Source: Georgenia thermotolerans
GTDB lineage: Bacteria > Actinomycetota > Actinomycetes > Actinomycetales > Actinomycetaceae
DNA: 61,388 bases
NCBI RefSeq assembly: GCF_009193185.1
Contig: NZ_VUKF01000027.1
Coordinates: forward strand, 1 to 61,388
Direction: 5' to 3'
Shown: positions 16,764-25,958 of the stretch, one piece after another
How positions within the stretch are numbered: the stretch's first letter is position 1
Layout: each line of letters begins with the position of its first letter
Program-made: the position numbers and the translations under genes
The notes under the pieces: generated by a model
What the model saw: the letters and a program-made list of their open reading frames with translations, nothing else
Told to the model about the DNA's origin: nothing
Database searches by the model: none

Positions 16764-17066
16764 CACCTCTTGCCGAAAGTGCCGGCACCCCGCGTCCACT
16801 GCGCCGACACCGCCGCTCGGCCCCCCCCGGTCGTGGCTGTCGGTGGTTGCCGCTACCGTGACGCCATCACGGTCAAGGGCGACGGTGAGGAGGTGGAGCG
16901 TTGACGACGCCGTCCAGTCACGGCGCGATGTCCTGGTGCTCGGGCCCGCGCCCCGCGCCCTGCCCGCCCGTGACGGCCCGGCGGGGGTGAGAGATCGGGC
17001 ATGGCGGCCTGTCGGTGTGATGGCCGGGTGGTAGAGCGTGGATCAGCGCCGAGGAGGTGGGCGGAC
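16764..17066. other. 303-base intergenic region
   Basis: Between GH2 and the SHOCT gene. Nothing beyond the ribosome-binding site of the SHOCT gene (GAGGAGG at 17051) is recognised. Confidence 0.5.
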
Positions 17067-17414
17067 ATGATGGGTTACGGCTACGGCGCGTCGTGGGCCT
17101 GGGGGTTGCTGGGATTCTTGTTCTCGGTGCTCGTCATCGTGGCGATCGTGGTGCTGGTGCTGCTGGCGGTCCGGCTGGTGCGGTCGGGCTCACACCCCGC
17201 CCCGCCTATGTCCGGGCCGGGCATGGGGCCGCCCGGGCAGCCGGGCATGGGTGCCGCGCCGAGCCCGTACGGCCCCGGCCCGGGCCCCTACGGCCCCGCG
17301 GCGGGGGCGGGGCCTGGCATGACGCCCGCCCGACAGATCCTGGACGAGCGCTTCGCCCGCGGGGAGATCGGCGCTGACGAGTACCACGAGCTGCGCCGGC
17401 ACCTGGAGGGCTGA
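17067..17414 (+). CDS. Small membrane protein with C-terminal SHOCT domain
   Basis: 115 residues; ATG preceded by GAGGAGG. One membrane helix (about residues 12-38), then a Gly/Pro/Met-rich linker, then 'ARQILDERFARGEIGADEYHELRRHLEG', a classic SHOCT (short C-terminal) domain thought to promote oligomerisation. Such proteins are common beside copper or redox genes in actinobacteria, and this one lies 86 bases before the nitrite-reductase operon. It may be a membrane partner, but that is context only. Confidence 0.85.
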   Translation: MMGYGYGASWAWGLLGFLFSVLVIVAIVVLVLLAVRLVRSGSHPAPPMSGPGMGPPGQPGMGAAPSPYGPGPGPYGPAAGAGPGMTPARQILDERFARGEIGADEYHELRRHLEG

Positions 17415-17476
17415 CCCGCCGCACCCGCCGCACCCGCTGCGACGGGCCAGCAGGGACCAAGGTCCCGCCACCGGGG

Positions 17477-17496
17477 CGACCGAATAAGTACGGTCG
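17477..17496. promoter_or_regulatory. Inverted repeat before the nitrite-reductase operon
   Basis: CGACCG-aataagta-CGGTCG, a perfect 6-base dyad with an AT-rich centre, ends four bases before the GTG start of the regulator gene. This is a candidate autoregulatory operator or overlaps the -10 of a leaderless transcript. Confidence 0.5.
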
Positions 17497-17500
17497 AACC

Positions 17501-18358
17501 GTGAGTAATTTGGGTCCTCGCCCCTCCCGGTCCGACCGGCGCGAGCGTCTCTCCGGACCGCGCCGCGCCGTGCTCGACCTGCTGGTGGAGCACGCCGAGC
17601 CCATGACGGTCGCGCAGGTGGCCGAGACGCTGGGGCAGCATCCGAACACCGTGCGCGAGCACCTCGAGGCGCTCGCCCGCACCGGCCTCGCCGTGCGCGA
17701 CCAGCGCGCCCCGGTCGGCCGCGGCCGGCCCGCCTCGGTCTACACGTACGCGCCCGAGGCCTCCTTCTCCAGCCCGGAGTACGCCGTGCTCGCCGGCGTC
17801 ATCGTCTCCTACCTCTCGCACGTGCTGCCCGACGGCGCGCTGCTGCGCCATCACGCCCGCGAGGCCGGCCGGGCCTGGGGTCGGGCCATCCTCGAGCGGG
17901 AGCAGGCCGGGCACGCGGAGCAGGCCCCCCGCGGCACGGCAGGCGCCGTCGAGCACCTGCGCCGGCTGCTCGAGCGCACCGGCTTCGAGCCCGAGGCCAC
18001 GCGTGACGGCGACGTGCGCACGCTGCGGCTGTACCGCTGCCCGGTGCTCGAGCTGGCGAAGGACCGTCCCGAGCTGGTGTGTGGCGCCCACCTGGGCATG
18101 GCGCGAGAGATCCTCGCCGCCGGCGACGTCCCGTCCGACCAGGTCACCCTCGAGGCCTTCACCGAGCCTGGTGCGTGCCTGCTGCACGTCGCCGCCCGGA
18201 CCGCCGCCAACGGGGCGGTCGCGGCTCGTCCCGGCGCGACGGTCGACTGCACGGCTGCGGCGGCCGGTGCTGACGGCCTCGCAGCCAGCCGGCGCGAGTG
18301 GCCTGCCCTGGAGGAGGACGGGCTGGTCGTCGGACCGCACCGCCGAGCACTCGGATGA
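17501..18358 (+). CDS. Winged-helix regulator with SufR-like Fe-S cysteine motif
   Basis: 285 residues from GTG. N-terminal winged helix (about 18-75: 'RRAVLDLLVEHAEPMTVAQVAETLGQHPNTVREHLEALARTGLAV') followed by a sensor region. 'LYRCPVLELAKDRPELVCGAHLGM' gives Cys180 and Cys194 with His197, and Cys226 follows in 'EPGACLL'. This three-Cys spacing is like that of SufR-type [4Fe-4S] repressors. It overlaps the next gene (ATGA) and heads the copper nitrite reductase operon, so it probably senses NO or redox state and controls the operon. The cluster is an inference from spacing. Confidence 0.8.
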   Translation: MSNLGPRPSRSDRRERLSGPRRAVLDLLVEHAEPMTVAQVAETLGQHPNTVREHLEALARTGLAVRDQRAPVGRGRPASVYTYAPEASFSSPEYAVLAGVIVSYLSHVLPDGALLRHHAREAGRAWGRAILEREQAGHAEQAPRGTAGAVEHLRRLLERTGFEPEATRDGDVRTLRLYRCPVLELAKDRPELVCGAHLGMAREILAAGDVPSDQVTLEAFTEPGACLLHVAARTAANGAVAARPGATVDCTAAAAGADGLAASRREWPALEEDGLVVGPHRRALG

Positions 18359-19749
18359 GTGCCGTGCAGCAGCCAGCCCCATCGGCCTCGCCCGAGCCGC
18401 GGCCCGTCTCGTCCGAGCCGCGGCCGGCCGCGCCCGCGCACCGGCCGGCGCCGCCCGCCTCACCCGTGCGCACGGGCACCGCTCGCCGCACCTCCGCCGC
18501 GGGCACGCCCGGCGCCAGGCCCCTGCGCAGCCGCACCGGCTTCCGCCTGATCTTCCTCGCCCCGGGCGCCGTCGCCCTGCTTCTCGGCCTCGACGCCGCG
18601 CTCGGTCTGCTCGGCCTGCCACAGCTGCTCGGGCCGGCCCTCGACCTCACCCGCCTGCCCGACGTGCACGGCCCGCTCATGGTCCTCGGCTTCGTCGGCA
18701 CCATCATCGCGCTGGAGCGGGCGGTCGCGCTCGGCCGGGCCTGGGCGTTCGCCGCGCCCGCCGCCTTCGGCGTCGGCGCCCTGGCGCTCGTGTCCGACCT
18801 GCCGCTGGCCTACGGCAAGGGCGCGCTGGTGGTCGCCGCCGTGCTGCTCCTGCTCGTCTACCGTCAGCTCTTCGCCCGCCAGCCGGCCACCGCGGTGACG
18901 ATCCAGGTGCTCGGGGCCGTCATGGCGCTCGGCGCCGCGCTGCTGTGGGCCGGTGGGGTGCCGGTGCCCGACCTCACCCCCTGGCTGGCCGGGTTCCTCG
19001 TGCTCACCATCTTCGGCGAGCGCCTCGAGCTCGCCCGCCTCGAGGCGCTCTCCGGTGCCGCCTCCCGAGTCGCCCTCGGCCTCGCGCTCGCCCTGCTGGG
19101 CGCCGCGGTGGCCGCGCTGCTCGCCCCGCCGCTCGGCTTCAGCCTGGTCGGGCTGAACCTGCTCGGCATCGCCGGGTGGCTGGCCGCCAGGGACGTCGCC
19201 CGCCGCACGGTCCGGGGGACCGGCCTGCCCCGCTTCGCCGCGGCGTGCCTGCTCGCCGGGTACGCCTGGCTGGCCGTCGGAGGGGCGATCTGGGCCCTGG
19301 GCGGCGCGGTGACCGAGGGCCGCGGCTACGAGGCCGTGCTGCACGCCATCATGCTGGGCTACGTCATCTCGATGATCATGGCGCACGCCCCGGTGATCTT
19401 CCCGGCCGTGCTGCGCCGCACGCTGCCCTATCACCCGGTGATGTACGGCCCGGCCCTCCTGCTGCACGCCTCGCTGGTGCTGCGCCTGGCAGTCGGCGAC
19501 GCCCGGGGCCTGGAGTGGGCGGTGCAGGCCGGCGGCGTCGGCAACATCGTCGCCCTGCTGGCGTTCGTCGCCGTGTCCGTCTGGGCGGTGCTCGCCGCGC
19601 CGCACCGGCGCGCCACGTCGCCGCGCACCACGCCGTCCACGCCGTCGGGTGCCACCTCGTCCACGCCGCCGCATGCCACCTCGTCCCCGCCGCCGCATGC
19701 CACCTCGTCCACGCCGCCGCGCGCCACCGCCACCGGAGCCTCGTCATGA
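18355..19749 (+). CDS. Polytopic membrane protein, NnrS/heme-oxidase-like
   Basis: 464 residues from the ATG overlapping the upstream stop. A cytoplasmic Pro/Ala-rich head of ~60 residues and about ten to twelve helices. Histidines sit in or near helices: 'LPDVHGPLMVLGFVGTIIALERAV', 'EAVLHAIMLGYVISMIMAHAPVIFPAV', 'LLLHASLVLRL', as in NnrS and related heme-copper-like proteins, which suggests heme binding. The tail carries three copies of an eight-residue unit (ATSSTPPH). Its stop overlaps the nitrite reductase start (ATGA). Probably a partner in electron supply to the reductase or in NO handling; exact function unknown. Confidence 0.65.
   Translation: MSAVQQPAPSASPEPRPVSSEPRPAAPAHRPAPPASPVRTGTARRTSAAGTPGARPLRSRTGFRLIFLAPGAVALLLGLDAALGLLGLPQLLGPALDLTRLPDVHGPLMVLGFVGTIIALERAVALGRAWAFAAPAAFGVGALALVSDLPLAYGKGALVVAAVLLLLVYRQLFARQPATAVTIQVLGAVMALGAALLWAGGVPVPDLTPWLAGFLVLTIFGERLELARLEALSGAASRVALGLALALLGAAVAALLAPPLGFSLVGLNLLGIAGWLAARDVARRTVRGTGLPRFAAACLLAGYAWLAVGGAIWALGGAVTEGRGYEAVLHAIMLGYVISMIMAHAPVIFPAVLRRTLPYHPVMYGPALLLHASLVLRLAVGDARGLEWAVQAGGVGNIVALLAFVAVSVWAVLAAPHRRATSPRTTPSTPSGATSSTPPHATSSPPPHATSSTPPRATATGASS
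19651..19722 (+). repeat. Three in-frame copies of a 24-base unit
   Basis: GCCACCTCGTCCACGCCGCC plus four bases at 19651, 19675 and 19699, encoding ATSSTPPH-like octapeptides at the C-terminal tail of the membrane protein. Copy-number changes would keep the frame. Confidence 0.9.
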
Positions 19750-22469
19750 CCCTCCCCGTCGGCCCGGCGCCGGGCACCGCCTCCACGCGACCCGCCCGGT
19801 CGGGCCTGGACCGGCGCACCTGGCACGTGCGCGCCAACGCCGTCGTCGTGGCCTGGCTGCTGGCCGCGGCCGTCGCGGCCGTCGTGCACCGCTTCCTGCC
19901 CGAGTCCACGTGGCTGCTCACCCACCTGCTGCTGCTCGGCGCCGTGACGTCGGCGATCCTCGTGTGGTCCAGCCACTTCGCCGACACCCTGCTCGGGCGG
20001 CCGGCACCCGGCGGGCAGCGGTTCATGGTGGCCCGCCTCGCCGGCCACACCCTCGGGGCGCTCGCGATCGTCGCCGGCATGATCACCGGCCGCGACGCGG
20101 TCCTGACCGTCGGCGCCGCGCTGGTGGCGCTCGTCGCCGTCGTGCACGGGGGCGTCATCCTGCGCCAGCGGCGCGGGGCGCTCATGGCCCGGTTCGGCGC
20201 GCTGTCGCTGTTCTACGTCCTCGCCGTGGCCTTCCTCGCCACCGGCGCGGTGCTCGGCGCGCTGCTCGCCCGCACGGCCACCGACGCCGTCGTCCAGGCG
20301 CAGCTCTACCTCGCGCACGTGGCCACGATGCTGCTCGGCTTCGTCGGCCTGACGGTGCTCGGCACCCTGGTGGTGCTCTGGCCGACCATGCTGCGCACCA
20401 AGATGGTCCCCAGCGCCCCGCTGGCCGCCGGCCGGGCGCTCGGGGTGCTCGCCGGCGGGGTCGCCGTCGTCGAATCCGCCGCGCTGACAGGGGTGCGCCC
20501 GCTCGTGGCCGCCGGCGCGCTGGTCTACCTGCTCGGCGTGGCCCTGCTCGTGCGGCCCATGGTGACCATCGCCCGCGTCAAGCGGCCGATCTCCTTCGCG
20601 ACCCTGTCCGCAGCCGCCGCCGTCGCCTGGTTCGCCGTGTGCGTGGCGGCCCTCGGCGTGCTCGTGGCCACCGCTCCCAGCTGGCCGGGCGCCGTCGACC
20701 GCGTGGGCGGCCTCGTCGCCCCGTTCGCCGCCGGATTCGCCGCCCAGGTGCTGCTCGGCGCGCTGAGCTACCTCGCCCCGGTCATGCTCGGCGGCGGCCC
20801 GGCGGTGGTGCGGGCGGTCAACGCGGAGATGGACCGCGCCGCCGTCGCGCGCGTGGTCACCGTCAACCTGTGCCTGGCGCTGTTCGTCCTGCCCGTGCCG
20901 TCGCTGGTGCGGGTGACGACGTCGATGCTCGGTCTGGCGGTCATGGTCGCCTTCCTCGTGCTGCTGGCCCGCGCCGGCCTCGCCCGTCGGCGTGCCGCCC
21001 GGCGCCGCGACGACGACGTCGTCACCGGCGGGCTGCGGGTGGGGCCGCCGCCGGTGCGCCGCCGCCTGGGCGGGGCCTGGGGCGTGGGGGCGGTGGCGCT
21101 CGCGGTCGTCCTCGGCGTCGCGGGCGACCCGGCCGCGGCCGGGCTGGGCGCGGCGTCGGCGTCGGCCGACGTGGCCGCGACGGGGGAGACCACCACCGTC
21201 GAGGTCTCGGTCGAGGGCATGCGGTTCACGCCGAGCACCATCGAGGTCCCGGCGGGCAACCGGCTCGTCATCGAGCTGACCAACACCGGCACCGACGTCC
21301 ACGACCTCGTCCTCGAGACCGGCGCCACTTCGGGCCGGCTGAGCGTGGGGCAGCGCGCCACGGTGGACGTCGGCGTCGTCGGCCGCGACCTGGACGGCTG
21401 GTGCTCCGTCGCCGGTCACCGGCAGATGGGCATGACGCTGCGGGTGGTCGCGGTCGGGGCGCCGGCCGGCAAGACCGCCTCGGCCGGCGCGACCGGTGAC
21501 CGCGCCCAGGGCGCCCCGACGACCGGCGGCCACGCCGCGATGGGACCCCCCTCACCGCCGACCGGCGCCCCGGCCGCGGACCTGCTCGACCTGCAGGCCG
21601 ACCCCGGCCCGGGCTTCCGCCCCCACGACGCCGCGCTGCCGCCGGCCCCCGACGCCACCGTGCACCGGGTGACGCTGACCGTCAGCGAGGTGCAGGCCGA
21701 GGTGGCGCCCGGCGTCACCCAGGAGCGGTGGACGTTCAACGGCTCCGCGCCGGGGCCGACGCTGCGCGGCAAGGTCGGCGACGTCTTCGACGTCACCCTC
21801 GTCAACGACGGCACCATCGGGCACTCCATCGACTTCCACGCCGGCGCCCTGGCGCCGGACAGGCCCATGCGCACGATCGCGCCGGGGGAGTCGCTGACCT
21901 ACCGGTTCACCGCCACGCACAGCGGCATCTGGATGTACCACTGCTCGACGATGCCCATGTCGATGCACATCGCCAACGGCATGTTCGGCGCCGTCATCAT
22001 CGACCCGCCGAACCTGCCGCCGGTGGACCGCGAGTACGTCCTGGTCCAGTCCGAGCTCTACCTCGGCGCCGTGGGCGGGCCCGCGGACGCGGACAAGATC
22101 ACCGCCGACACCCCCGACCTCGTGGTCTTCGACGGCTACGCCAACCAGTACGACCACGCCCGCCTCCCGGCCCGCGTCGGCGAGCGGGTGCGGGTGTGGG
22201 TGCTCGACGCCGGGCCGAACCGGGGCAGCGCCTTCCACGTCGTCGGGGCGCAGTTCGACACCCTCTACACCGAGGGCGCCTACCACCTCGGCGGCCCCGA
22301 CGGCGCCGGCGGCGACCCCACCGGCGGGGCCCAGGTGCTCGCGCTGGCGGCGGCGCAGGGCGGGTTCGTCGAGCTCACCTTCCCCGAGGCCGGCAACTAT
22401 CCCTTCGTCTCCCACGCCATGGTCGACGCCGAGCGCGGCGCGCACGGGTTCTTCCAGGTGAGCGAGTAG
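19746..22469 (+). CDS. nirK: Membrane domain - cupredoxin - copper nitrite reductase fusion
   Basis: 907 residues. Residues ~25-420 form about twelve helices with His at 'LLTHLLLLG', 'SSHFAD', 'LAGHTLGAL' and 'LYLAHVATMLLGF', suggestive of heme. Residues ~485-565 are a cupredoxin with type-1 ligands His519, Cys553, His558 and a Met (561 or 563). Residues ~640-907 are a two-domain NirK: type-1 copper His693, Cys733, His741, Met746; type-2 copper His698, His732, His890; catalytic Asp696 and His831. All sites are intact, so nitrite reduction to NO is expected, with electrons passing membrane domain to cupredoxin to NirK. The catalytic part should be extracytoplasmic. Third gene of an overlapping operon; ends 18 bases from a convergent gene. 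Confidence 0.9.
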   Translation: MTLPVGPAPGTASTRPARSGLDRRTWHVRANAVVVAWLLAAAVAAVVHRFLPESTWLLTHLLLLGAVTSAILVWSSHFADTLLGRPAPGGQRFMVARLAGHTLGALAIVAGMITGRDAVLTVGAALVALVAVVHGGVILRQRRGALMARFGALSLFYVLAVAFLATGAVLGALLARTATDAVVQAQLYLAHVATMLLGFVGLTVLGTLVVLWPTMLRTKMVPSAPLAAGRALGVLAGGVAVVESAALTGVRPLVAAGALVYLLGVALLVRPMVTIARVKRPISFATLSAAAAVAWFAVCVAALGVLVATAPSWPGAVDRVGGLVAPFAAGFAAQVLLGALSYLAPVMLGGGPAVVRAVNAEMDRAAVARVVTVNLCLALFVLPVPSLVRVTTSMLGLAVMVAFLVLLARAGLARRRAARRRDDDVVTGGLRVGPPPVRRRLGGAWGVGAVALAVVLGVAGDPAAAGLGAASASADVAATGETTTVEVSVEGMRFTPSTIEVPAGNRLVIELTNTGTDVHDLVLETGATSGRLSVGQRATVDVGVVGRDLDGWCSVAGHRQMGMTLRVVAVGAPAGKTASAGATGDRAQGAPTTGGHAAMGPPSPPTGAPAADLLDLQADPGPGFRPHDAALPPAPDATVHRVTLTVSEVQAEVAPGVTQERWTFNGSAPGPTLRGKVGDVFDVTLVNDGTIGHSIDFHAGALAPDRPMRTIAPGESLTYRFTATHSGIWMYHCSTMPMSMHIANGMFGAVIIDPPNLPPVDREYVLVQSELYLGAVGGPADADKITADTPDLVVFDGYANQYDHARLPARVGERVRVWVLDAGPNRGSAFHVVGAQFDTLYTEGAYHLGGPDGAGGDPTGGAQVLALAAAQGGFVELTFPEAGNYPFVSHAMVDAERGAHGFFQVSE

Positions 22470-22487
22470 CCGGGAGCGATCGCGGGG

Positions 22488-23279
22488 TCAGCGATCCCGC
22501 ACGCGCCCCACGATGCTGAGCAGTTCGGCGTGCTCGCGCTGCAGCCAGTCCGGGCCCCCGCTGAGCCGCGGGTCCTCGACCGGCCGGCCCGCGCGGACGT
22601 CGGCGAGGTAGCGCCGGTCGGCCGCGATCCGGCGGCGCAGCGCGGCGCGGTCGCCGGCGCTGCCGTGCCCGGGGACGACGACGTCGACCCGGCTCAGGGC
22701 CGCGGCGAACAGGTCCAGCGCCCGGTCGTAGTCGCCCAGCGGGTCCGCCGCAGCGGTGTCGGGCAGGGGGATCTCGATGTCGGAGAGCATGTCGCCGGCC
22801 ACGAGGACCCCGGCGTCGGGGACGAGCAGGGCGGCGTGGCCGGGGGCATGGGCCCGGTGCTCGAGCACCTCGACGCGCGGGCCCGCCCACGGCAGCGTGG
22901 CGGCCCCCTCGGGCACCGCGGTGACCCGGCCCAGGCCCGAGACGTCCAGCCCCGGCAGGGCGGCGAGCGCCTTCTGGCGGTTCTCCGCCTGGCGCTCGCG
23001 GGCGGCGCGGGCGCCCGCGGCGGTGGCCCAGCGGGGCGCCTCGCCGAGGGCGTCGCGCCACAGCAGGTGGTCCCAGTGCGGGTGGGTGGAGAACGACGCG
23101 GTGACCCGCCGCCCGAGCGCGGCGAGCTCGGCGGCGAGCGCGTCGATCTCGGCGGGGGTGACCGCCGGATCGACCACGAGGCAGCCGCCGTCCTCGCCGA
23201 GGACCACCGTCGTCGTGGTGGTGCAGAACTCGTGGGTGGCGACGAGGACGCCGTCGGCCACGGCGGCGAGCGCGGTCAT
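22488..23279 (-). CDS. MBL-fold metallo-hydrolase
   Basis: 263 residues. The metallo-beta-lactamase motif 'STHPHWDHLLW' (HxHxDH), a later 'HAPGHAALLVPDAGVLVAGDMLSD' (His and Asp ligands) and 'VVPGHGSAGD' provide a binuclear zinc site. No signal peptide. It falls in the broad cytoplasmic hydrolase group; substrate unknown. Convergent with the nitrite reductase gene and unlikely to be co-regulated. Confidence 0.88.
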   Translation of the reverse strand: MTALAAVADGVLVATHEFCTTTTTVVLGEDGGCLVVDPAVTPAEIDALAAELAALGRRVTASFSTHPHWDHLLWRDALGEAPRWATAAGARAARERQAENRQKALAALPGLDVSGLGRVTAVPEGAATLPWAGPRVEVLEHRAHAPGHAALLVPDAGVLVAGDMLSDIEIPLPDTAAADPLGDYDRALDLFAAALSRVDVVVPGHGSAGDRAALRRRIAADRRYLADVRAGRPVEDPRLSGGPDWLQREHAELLSIVGRVRDR

Positions 23280-23400
23280 GGGTGGTCAGTGTAGGAGCGG
23301 CGAGGGCAGTCCCAGCGGGCAGGGGCCGCCCTCGCGGGTGGGGAGCCGTCGTCGGCGGGGGCAGACGTTCGGGTCAGGTGCCCGGGGGTGCGTGCCCAGG

Positions 23401-24417
23401 TCAGATGCCGAGGCGCGCCGCCAGTTCGGCGTGGTGCCGGGCGGTGACCTTCGGGTGGCTGCGGAACCACATCTTCAGCGCGTTGCGCCCGTAGGTGTCG
23501 TAGATCTTGTTGTGCTCCTGGACCTCGACGCCGGGGGCGGCCGCGGCGAGCTCGGCCGGCAGCTCCCACGGGTGGAACGTGGTGCCGAGGCCGGGGTTGA
23601 AGAAGTACGGCACGGAGATGCGGTCGCCGTCGCCGGGCCGGGAGACCACGCGGTGGTTGGTGGCGCGCAGGTACCCGTCCGTGGCCGCCTCGAGCATCTC
23701 GCCGATGTTGACGATGAGGGCGTCCTCGAGCGGCTCGGCCTCGATCCAGGCACCGTCCTTCTCCACCTGCAGCCCGCCCTTGCCGGGCTCGACGAACAGC
23801 AGGGTGAGGAAGCCGAAGTCCTTGTGCTCCCCGACGCCCTGGCCGTGGTCGTCGTCCGGCGCCTCGGGGTAGCGCACGATCTTCAGCCGCGCGTCCGGGG
23901 CGCGGAAGTCGTCGTCGAGCAGGTCGCCCGGCTGGCCGAGGGCCCGCAGCCAGCCGTGCAGCAGGGTGCGGGCCACGCGCTCGTTGTGGCGCACCCACTC
24001 CTCGACGATGCCGCGGAAGTCGACCGGCTCGGCGGGCCACAGGTTCGGGCCCTCGAGCACGAGCCACGGCTCCTCGGCGGTGGCCTGCCGCGGCGCGGTC
24101 TCGGGGCCGACGTCGACCTGCTCGCGCCAGTCCTGCGCGCCCTTGGTCAGCTCGTCGCCCACCCGGCTGTAGCCGCGGAAGTGCGGGCTGTTGATCTTCT
24201 CGATCGCGAGCTTCTGCTCCTCGGGCAGGGCGAAGAACCGCCGCGCCACGGCGACGAGGTCGTCGCTGAGCTCCCGGGGGATGCCGTGGCCGACGAGGTA
24301 GAAGAAGCCGAAGTCGCGGGTGGCGGCGCTGAGGCGCTCCTGGAACCCGAGGGGGTCGGTCTCGACCTCGCGCAGGTCGATGATCGGCAGGGTCCGGGTG
24401 GGGGTGGTGGTGGTCAT
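23401..24417 (-). CDS. Isopenicillin-N-synthase-like Fe(II)/2-oxoglutarate oxygenase
   Basis: 338 residues. N-terminal DIOX_N 'LPIIDLREVETDPLGFQERLSAATRDFGFFYLVGHGIP' and a jelly-roll core with the iron triad: HxD in 'GVGEHKDFGFLTLL' and His in 'ATNHRVVSRPGDGDRISVPYFFNPG', whose Arg binds 2-oxoglutarate. The C-terminal 'HNKIYDTYGRNALKMWFRSHPKVTARHH' is typical of bacterial family members that oxidise small molecules or amino acids. It stands alone, with 659 bases of empty DNA upstream. Substrate not known. Confidence 0.88.
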   Translation of the reverse strand: MTTTTPTRTLPIIDLREVETDPLGFQERLSAATRDFGFFYLVGHGIPRELSDDLVAVARRFFALPEEQKLAIEKINSPHFRGYSRVGDELTKGAQDWREQVDVGPETAPRQATAEEPWLVLEGPNLWPAEPVDFRGIVEEWVRHNERVARTLLHGWLRALGQPGDLLDDDFRAPDARLKIVRYPEAPDDDHGQGVGEHKDFGFLTLLFVEPGKGGLQVEKDGAWIEAEPLEDALIVNIGEMLEAATDGYLRATNHRVVSRPGDGDRISVPYFFNPGLGTTFHPWELPAELAAAAPGVEVQEHNKIYDTYGRNALKMWFRSHPKVTARHHAELAARLGI

Positions 24418-25076
24418 GGCGTTCCTTCGTGTGGGGCTGTGATGGCTGGTGTGGCTGCGGGTGGGTGGCTGCTGCGGTGGCTGCGGGCCGGCGACGGCGG
24501 GGACGGGGCGGCAGGGACGGTTGCCGGTGCTCCTGCTGGGGGAGGGACGGGCGACGGCGGACGGGGCCGGCGCTGGTTGCCCGGGTACTACGCAGGAAGG
24601 GGGGCCTCCGGCGAGACTGCCTGCGGCATGCGCTGCTCGGTCGGCGCCCGACGGCTGTCAGGCGGCCCGAGGAGTCAGGGAGCGCGGTCGACGCCGGTCC
24701 CCGGGCGGTTCGGCACGGCGCTCCGAGAGCACGGGCTCGGTCGGGGCGTCCGCGGGCCGGGCCTGGTCCGGGATGTCCGGACAGCTGGCCTAGGGGCGGC
24801 GGGTGACGCGGCAGGCAGTCCTACGGTCGGCGGGGCGTCAGCCCTGACAACACCGACGCGTGGCGAGGCGGTCGAAGGGACGCACGGCGACAGTTGCCGT
24901 GTTCCGGACGCCAGATGCCTTGCGCATGGGCGAGACCGTACGCAGGGCTCGGTTGACGGGTCAAGGGTGCGGAGCCGCCATCCCGGTGGATGAGATGCCG
25001 GTCACATGGGGTCGGGAAGTTCGCGCCCGCTCAGAAGGTGGAGGCGTACGCGTTGTGCGCCGTCGGCGCAGAAGAC
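24418..25076. other. 659-base intergenic region, no gene recognised
   Basis: Lies upstream of the oxygenase gene and downstream of the ABC operon, both leftward. The open frames here (for example 24429-24806 plus) have no recognisable domain and read as Arg/Gly-rich shadow. A weak TGCGCC-gtc-GGCGCA hairpin at 25056-25070 could end the ABC operon. The region is long for this compact sequence and may be a remnant. Confidence 0.5.
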
Positions 25077-25958
25077 TCAGCCCTTCACGCCTGTCGAGGC
25101 GATCCCCTGGACGAACACACGCTGTGCGACGAGGAAGACGAGGAGGGTCGGCAGCGAGGCGACGAGCGCCCCGGCGATGACGACGTTCTGGAACTCGAAG
25201 CTCATCGTGTACGACATCAGCCGGTTTAGCGTCAGGACCACCGGGTACATCGCCTCCGATCGCAGGATCGACAGCGGCCATAGGAAGTTGTTCCACGCGT
25301 AGACGAACATGAACACCGCGAGGGTGACCACGGCCGGCTTGAGCAGCGGGACGACGAACTGCCAGACGAGGCGGAACTCGCCGGCGCCGTCCATCCGGGC
25401 GGCCTCGAGGAGGTCGTCGGGGACGTCCATGATGAACTGCCGCATGAGGAAGATGCCGAAGGCGTTGGCAAGCCACGGCAGCATGACGCCGAGGTAGGTG
25501 TCCGCCAGGCCCAGGTTCGACACGAGGTAGTACAGCGGCACCAAGGTCACCACAGGCGGCAGGAACATGGTCGCGACGATTCCCCAGAAGAGCAGGTCGC
25601 GGCCGCGGAACTGGTGCTTGGCGAAGACGTAGCCGGCGAAGATGCTGGTCACCACCACAGACACGGTGCAGCCACCGGCGATGATGAAGCTGTTGAGCAG
25701 CGAACGAAAGAACGGCACCTCGGTCATCGCTGTTCGGAGCGGTTCGAGGGTGGGCTCCGCCGGGAACGCGGTGGGCGGGATCTGCACGAATTCCGCGGGT
25801 GTCTTGAATGCGGAGATCACCAGCCAGTACAGCGGCAGGAGCGGCATCAGGACGACGACGGCGAGGAGCACGTACAGGATCACCTGCGTGCCGATCTGCC
25901 GGGGGGCGCGGCGGCGTCTCGCGGGTGTGCGAGAACGTAGGGCGACGGCGGTGCTCAC
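25077..25958 (-). CDS. Carbohydrate ABC transporter permease (MalG type)
   Basis: 293 residues from the GTG at 25958, which overlaps the upstream permease stop as GTGA. Six helices; EAA loop 'LLEAARMDGAGEFRLVWQFVVPLLKPAVVT'. Extra residues in the longer open frame before this GTG have no similarity. It is the inner-membrane partner of the MalF-type permease. No ATPase gene is encoded here, so a shared MsiK-like ATPase elsewhere is expected, as in many actinobacterial sugar importers. Confidence 0.93.
   Translation of the reverse strand: MSTAVALRSRTPARRRRAPRQIGTQVILYVLLAVVVLMPLLPLYWLVISAFKTPAEFVQIPPTAFPAEPTLEPLRTAMTEVPFFRSLLNSFIIAGGCTVSVVVTSIFAGYVFAKHQFRGRDLLFWGIVATMFLPPVVTLVPLYYLVSNLGLADTYLGVMLPWLANAFGIFLMRQFIMDVPDDLLEAARMDGAGEFRLVWQFVVPLLKPAVVTLAVFMFVYAWNNFLWPLSILRSEAMYPVVLTLNRLMSYTMSFEFQNVVIAGALVASLPTLLVFLVAQRVFVQGIASTGVKG

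Noticed and set aside
18003-19745. Upstream extension of the nitrite reductase frame to 1488 residues
   Set aside because: The part before 19746 is an Arg-rich shadow of the membrane protein in another frame; the ATG at 19746 overlaps the upstream stop and starts the real protein.
24429-25076. Possible small genes in the 659-base gap
   Set aside because: Frames have no start signal, no hydrophobic pattern and no recognisable domain; codon use resembles noncoding GC-rich sequence.
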